From assembly GCF_044385915.1 (NCBI RefSeq), contig NZ_JBISCC010000127.1, positions 186,001 through 250,000 on the forward strand: a DNA stretch of 64,000 nt, read 5' to 3'. The notes below the pieces were generated by a model, which was not told the origin of the DNA, searched no databases, and saw nothing but the letters and a program-made list of their open reading frames with translations. The position numbers and the translations under genes were made by a program. This document shows positions 60,262 through 64,000 of this stretch, in pieces. Positions within the stretch are counted from its first letter, which is position 1, and each line of letters opens with the position of its first letter. This stretch comes from Thalassobellus citreus (GTDB taxonomy: Bacteria > Bacteroidota > Bacteroidia > Flavobacteriales > Flavobacteriaceae).

Positions 60262-61566
60262 ATGAAAAAATTAGAAAAAAAAGCTAGAGAAGTTCTTAAT
60301 AATAATTGGAAGGATAGTTTTAGTATTCCTTGTGCAAACTTATACCCATTTCAATGGTTTTGGGATTCAGGTTTAATTGCAATAGGTTTTGCGCATTTTG
60401 ATATGCAAAAAGCCGAAGCCGAAATAAACACCTTGTTAGATGCACAATGGGGAAATGGATTTATACCACATATTATTTTTCATACTGAAAGTGATAGTTA
60501 TTTTCCTGGGCCAGATTTTCACTGTTCAGATTTACATCCTGAGGCTTCAAAAAAGTATAAATCTACCGGTATGACACAGCCTCCTGTAACGGGATTTGTT
60601 TTAGAAAATTTATATAGAATTAGTAGCGATAAAAAAGCGACTTTAAAGTATTTAGAAACGGTTATTGATAAGGTTTATTTTAATCATGAATATTTTTATA
60701 AAAATAGAGATCCTCAAAATGAAGGTTTAGTCTATATATATCATAATTGGGAATCTGGAACCGATAATTCACCTATTTGGGATGATATTTGGAAAACTAT
60801 GAATTCGCCAGAATATACTTTTGAGAGAAGAGATACAACTCATGTAGATGCTTCAGAAAGACCTTCAAAAAGGGAATATGATCATTATTTGTATATTATT
60901 GAAATAGCAAAGGAAAATAATTATAGCGATGAAAAAATAGCAGAACTATCTCCGTTTTTAGTGCAAGATCCTTTATTTAATTCTGTGCTAATAAAGTCTA
61001 ACGAAAGCTTGATAGCATTATATAAGCTCATAGGAAATAATGAAGATAAAATTGCACAACTACAAAAATGGCAAACAAAAAGTATTAAATCATTTAACGA
61101 TAAATTATTTGATGAAGAGTTAGGTGCCTATATTCATTATGATTTGCGAAATGAAAAACCAATCAGATATATATCTTCATCATCATTTTCACCATGGTTT
61201 GCTAATATTCCTAACAAGGAAAGAGCAGATTCAATGCTAAAAGTTATGCTGGATAAATTTGGAGGAGACCATCAATATTTATGTGCTTCTTTTGATCCAA
61301 CAAGCGAACGATTTAGTCCTAAAAAATATTGGAGAGGCCCTGTATGGATTAATCTTAACTGGATACTTTATAATGGTTTAAAACAATATGGATATAACGA
61401 TATTGCAGAACGTGTAAAACAAGACACTATTAGTATTATTGAAAAAAATGGCTTTTACGAATATTTTGATTCAAGAAAAGAAATACATGAACATGGAAAC
61501 GCAGGTTATGGCGGGAATAATTTTTCATGGAGCGCAGCTTTATTAATTGATTTATTAAATAGTTGA
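60262..61566 (+). CDS. GH63-type glycosylglycerate (mannosylglycerate/glucosylglycerate) hydrolase
   Basis: This is a 434-residue (alpha/alpha)6-barrel hydrolase with no signal peptide, so it acts in the cytosol. Motifs match the short GH63 branch that contains mannosylglycerate and glucosylglycerate hydrolases: YPFQWFWDSGLIAIGFAHFD, HNWESGTDNSPIWDD with the likely acid Asp D168, RGPVWINLNWILYNGL, and FYEYFDS (E400 region) with GNNFSWSAALLIDLL. Length is that of those enzymes and far below glucosidase I. The symporter and glycerate kinase downstream support release of glycerate. Trehalase-like or other alpha-glucosidase activity remains possible. Confidence 0.8.
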   Translation: MKKLEKKAREVLNNNWKDSFSIPCANLYPFQWFWDSGLIAIGFAHFDMQKAEAEINTLLDAQWGNGFIPHIIFHTESDSYFPGPDFHCSDLHPEASKKYKSTGMTQPPVTGFVLENLYRISSDKKATLKYLETVIDKVYFNHEYFYKNRDPQNEGLVYIYHNWESGTDNSPIWDDIWKTMNSPEYTFERRDTTHVDASERPSKREYDHYLYIIEIAKENNYSDEKIAELSPFLVQDPLFNSVLIKSNESLIALYKLIGNNEDKIAQLQKWQTKSIKSFNDKLFDEELGAYIHYDLRNEKPIRYISSSSFSPWFANIPNKERADSMLKVMLDKFGGDHQYLCASFDPTSERFSPKKYWRGPVWINLNWILYNGLKQYGYNDIAERVKQDTISIIEKNGFYEYFDSRKEIHEHGNAGYGGNNFSWSAALLIDLLNS

Positions 61567-61634
61567 TTTTAGTAAGAATAAAATTGAATTAGAAAACAAA
61601 CTAATTAATAGAGATTAAAACGTATATATAGATT

Positions 61635-63281
61635 ATGAATTGGCTAGATTATAGTATTATAATATTTTACATTATTTTCTTTTTAGGAATGGGATTCTTT
61701 TTTAAGGATAACAAAGACTCCAAAGATTATTTTTTAGGCGGAAAAAGCATGGGCTGGTTTCCTCTTAGTCTATCTACAATGGCAACACAATTATCGGCTA
61801 TTAGTTTTATATCAGCGCCAGCTTTTGTTGGTTTAAAATTAGGAGGAGGCATGAAATGGTTAACCTTTGAGTTTGCTGTTCCGCTAGCCATGATTTTTAT
61901 AATGATAGTGATTATTCCTCCATTATTTAGGTCTGGAGTTGTTAGTATTTATGAGTTTGTAGAAAAACGATTTAGCACATCTACGCGGTTAATTTTAAGT
62001 ATCGTGTTTCAAATTAGTCGTGCTTTAGGAACTGGAGTAATGGTTTATACTATTGCTATTATTTTACAAGCTGTTTTAGATATAGATTTTGTATATACTA
62101 TTTTAATTATAAGTGTTATTACTATTATTTATTCATGGCAAGGTGGTATGAAAGCTGTGGTTTGGGGTGACGCTATACAGATGATTATCTTATTTGTAGG
62201 GTTAATTATTTGCTTGTATTTCGGATGGAGTCTTTTACAAGAACATGGCGGTTTAGCAGAAGGTTTTTCTCCTGAAAGATTACAGGTTATAGACTGTAAT
62301 TTAGGTATAGGAGAAGGAAATGAGTATGGTTTGTTACCAATGATTATAGGTGGTTTTTTTCTTTACGCATCTTACTATGGTTGCGACCAAACACAAGCAC
62401 AACGGTTATTATCTGCTAAAAATGAAAAAACAATTAGAACCCTTTTAATGGCTAACGGTCTTTTAAGGTTTCCTGTCGTTTTAATTTATTGTATCATGGG
62501 ATTGGTTATTGGTGGTTTAATAACAACGGCACCAGGTTTTCTTGAAGAAATAGCCATCACAACTCAAAAGTATTTTCCTAATGAGTATGCTACTCATGGT
62601 GTTAAAGCCGATTTGATGGTTCCTGTTTTTATAATGAAATATTTGCCACACGGACTAATAGGTATTTTGATGGTTGGTATTTTATCGGCGGCTATGTCAT
62701 CTTTAAGTTCAACGGTTAATTCCTTATCAGCTGTAACGGTTGAAGATTTCTTTAACCGAGGAAAAACAAAATTGAGTACAAAAAAGTATATGCTTATTTC
62801 GAAAGGTTCTGTGGTGTTTTGGGGGTTGGTATGCATTGCTAGTGCTTTTCTTTTTGGAGGAAGCAAAAGTGCGGTTATAGAAATTATTAATGCTATTGGT
62901 TCTGTATTTTATGGTCCCGTTTTGGTTACTTTCTTTTTGGCTTTCTTTTCAAAAAAAGTAAATCATATAGGGATGAATGCAGGTATTATTTCAGCGGTAC
63001 TTATTAATTTAATTTTTTCAAAAACTATTCAGGAGATCTTTCATATTGATTTAGGAATTCATATTTTCTGGATTTGGCTTAATTTTACAGGTGTAATAAT
63101 AGCTTTAGTCGTAGCATATACTGTCAGTGCATTAACGCGTAAAACAGAAATAAAAAGTATTTCTAATTTTAATGTAGCTATTAAAAAATCAGACTTTATG
63201 ATAAGAGAAGTTTATATTCTTGTAGCGTTTTTTGTGACTATATTAATTTTTAGCTATTTTCTTCCATCTATTTTAAGTTAA
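61635..63281 (+). CDS. Sodium/solute symporter (SSS family)
   Basis: This is a 548-residue inner-membrane transporter with about 13-14 helices. Family motifs are DYFLGGKSMGWFPLSLSTMATQLSAISFIS, YEFVEKRFSTSTRLILS, YSWQGGMKAVVWGD, GCDQTQAQRLLSAK and LMVGILSAAMSSLSSTVNSLSAVTVEDFF. Members couple sodium entry to uptake of sugars, vitamins or carboxylates. Lying between the hydrolase and the glycerate kinase, it most likely imports the intact glycosylglycerate from the periplasm. Confidence 0.9.
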   Translation: MNWLDYSIIIFYIIFFLGMGFFFKDNKDSKDYFLGGKSMGWFPLSLSTMATQLSAISFISAPAFVGLKLGGGMKWLTFEFAVPLAMIFIMIVIIPPLFRSGVVSIYEFVEKRFSTSTRLILSIVFQISRALGTGVMVYTIAIILQAVLDIDFVYTILIISVITIIYSWQGGMKAVVWGDAIQMIILFVGLIICLYFGWSLLQEHGGLAEGFSPERLQVIDCNLGIGEGNEYGLLPMIIGGFFLYASYYGCDQTQAQRLLSAKNEKTIRTLLMANGLLRFPVVLIYCIMGLVIGGLITTAPGFLEEIAITTQKYFPNEYATHGVKADLMVPVFIMKYLPHGLIGILMVGILSAAMSSLSSTVNSLSAVTVEDFFNRGKTKLSTKKYMLISKGSVVFWGLVCIASAFLFGGSKSAVIEIINAIGSVFYGPVLVTFFLAFFSKKVNHIGMNAGIISAVLINLIFSKTIQEIFHIDLGIHIFWIWLNFTGVIIALVVAYTVSALTRKTEIKSISNFNVAIKKSDFMIREVYILVAFFVTILIFSYFLPSILS

Positions 63282-63344
63282 AATTTCAATCAATGAAATA
63301 TTATAATGATCATATGACCGATAAAAGACAATAGATATAAACAG

Positions 63345-64000
63345 ATGAAAATAGTAATAGCACCAGATAAATTTAAAAACTCATTAACAGGTATACAATT
63401 TTGTAATGCTGTAGAAGTAGGTATTAAAGCTATTATTCCTAATGCAACTATTTTAAAATTGCCATTAGCTGATGGTGGAGATGGTACTATTGATGTGATG
63501 AATCATTATTTAAAAGGAACTGTTGTAAAAGTGAATGTAAATAATCCATTTTTTCAACCTATTGAAGCTTCGTATTTATATTCTGAAAACTCTAAAACAG
63601 CTTTTATAGAAATGGCAGAAGCTTCTGGAGTCAAGTTATTAAAGCAAGATGAATTTGATTGTAAAAATGCAACCACTTTGGGGACAGGAGAAATGATTTT
63701 AGATGCCATTAATAAAGGTGCATCTAAAATTATTTTAGGTATTGGCGGTAGTGCAACTAACGATTGCGGTATTGGAATGGCAACCACTTTAGGATATCGT
63801 TTTTTAGATAAAAATAGAGAAGAGCTAAAACCAATAGGAGCTAATTTGTCTAAAATTGATGCTATAGATTTTGGTAAAGTACATCATAAATTGAGGGGTA
63901 TAAAGTTTAATATAGCATGCGATGTAACAAACCCTTTATACGGAAAAAATGGTGCTGCCTATGTGTATGCAGCTCAAAAAGGAGCTTCAGAAGAAGCTGT
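63345..64000 (+). CDS. Glycerate kinase, N-terminal part (cut by window end)
   Basis: The frame starts with ATG at 63345 (MKIVIAPDKFKNSLTG) and runs to the window end, about 218 residues of a family that is normally near 370-380. It belongs to the GarK/GlxK type: LPLADGGDGTIDVM, FIEMAEASGV, TTLGTGEMILDA and LGIGGSATNDCGIGMA are diagnostic. It phosphorylates glycerate, usually to 2-phosphoglycerate, feeding lower glycolysis. It stands 63 bases after the symporter gene. With the hydrolase it accounts for the glycerate half of a glycosylglycerate. Confidence 0.93.
   Translation, partial: MKIVIAPDKFKNSLTGIQFCNAVEVGIKAIIPNATILKLPLADGGDGTIDVMNHYLKGTVVKVNVNNPFFQPIEASYLYSENSKTAFIEMAEASGVKLLKQDEFDCKNATTLGTGEMILDAINKGASKIILGIGGSATNDCGIGMATTLGYRFLDKNREELKPIGANLSKIDAIDFGKVHHKLRGIKFNIACDVTNPLYGKNGAAYVYAAQKGASEEA

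Overview
The window is a low-GC chromosomal segment from a gliding, probably marine or alga-associated member of the Bacteroidota, most likely Flavobacteriaceae. The evidence is the gldE-gldD gliding/T9SS pair, a protein with a type IX C-terminal sorting domain, three large TonB-dependent receptors, heptaprenylglyceryl-phosphate synthase, promoters of the Bacteroidota form TTG-N19-TAnnTTTG, and short hairpin repeats that encode FLRRQES-type peptides. I found no tRNA, rRNA, CRISPR array, transposase or prophage.

0-20 kb is mostly housekeeping: the end of sdhA plus sdhB, an M28 peptidase, a very large outer-membrane protein of unknown role, xth, an OmpA-type lipoprotein, a Tas-like aldo/keto reductase, a YpfJ-type zinc protein and a hybrid histidine kinase. 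Then come rng, a 30-residue extremely basic protein, HU, mutY, ssb, gldE and gldD, a Cys-rich HMA lipoprotein, and rplU-rpmA.

20-38 kb is more accessory. A TonB receptor is paired with a beta-propeller phytase (phytate phosphate scavenging). A tightly coupled DUF5131/TcmP gene pair sits between repeat-rich spacers. After ahcY come a phosphopantetheinyl transferase and an archaeal-type ether-lipid synthase, then a minus-strand trio PL11 rhamnogalacturonan lyase, GH2 and GH35, which points to attack on pectin rhamnogalacturonan-I.

38-45 kb is a vitamin-transport region. It holds PnuC with a nicotinamide-riboside-kinase-like ATPase, DUF4301 and an ArfB-type hydrolase. Next is a TPP-riboswitch operon made of a TonB receptor, an intact 2-oxoglutarate/Fe(II)-type oxygenase and a second PnuC-family carrier (PnuT). 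The oxygenase is the unexpected member.

45-56 kb returns to housekeeping (greA, HIT, aat, tag, truB, uppP). Oddities here are a zinc-ribbon gene with a canonical -1 slippery heptamer leading into a hidden membrane segment, a DUF3127 protein with an SSB-like tail, and a divergent MocR/PNPOx pair with a visible operator.

56-64 kb is a compact catabolic locus: a LacI regulator with a perfect palindromic operator, then a TonB receptor, a GH63-type glycosylglycerate hydrolase, a sodium/solute symporter and a glycerate kinase (cut by the window end). The gene set predicts uptake and breakdown of mannosylglycerate (digeneaside of red algae) or glucosylglycerate. This locus and the TPP-riboswitch oxygenase operon are the best candidates for undescribed systems.
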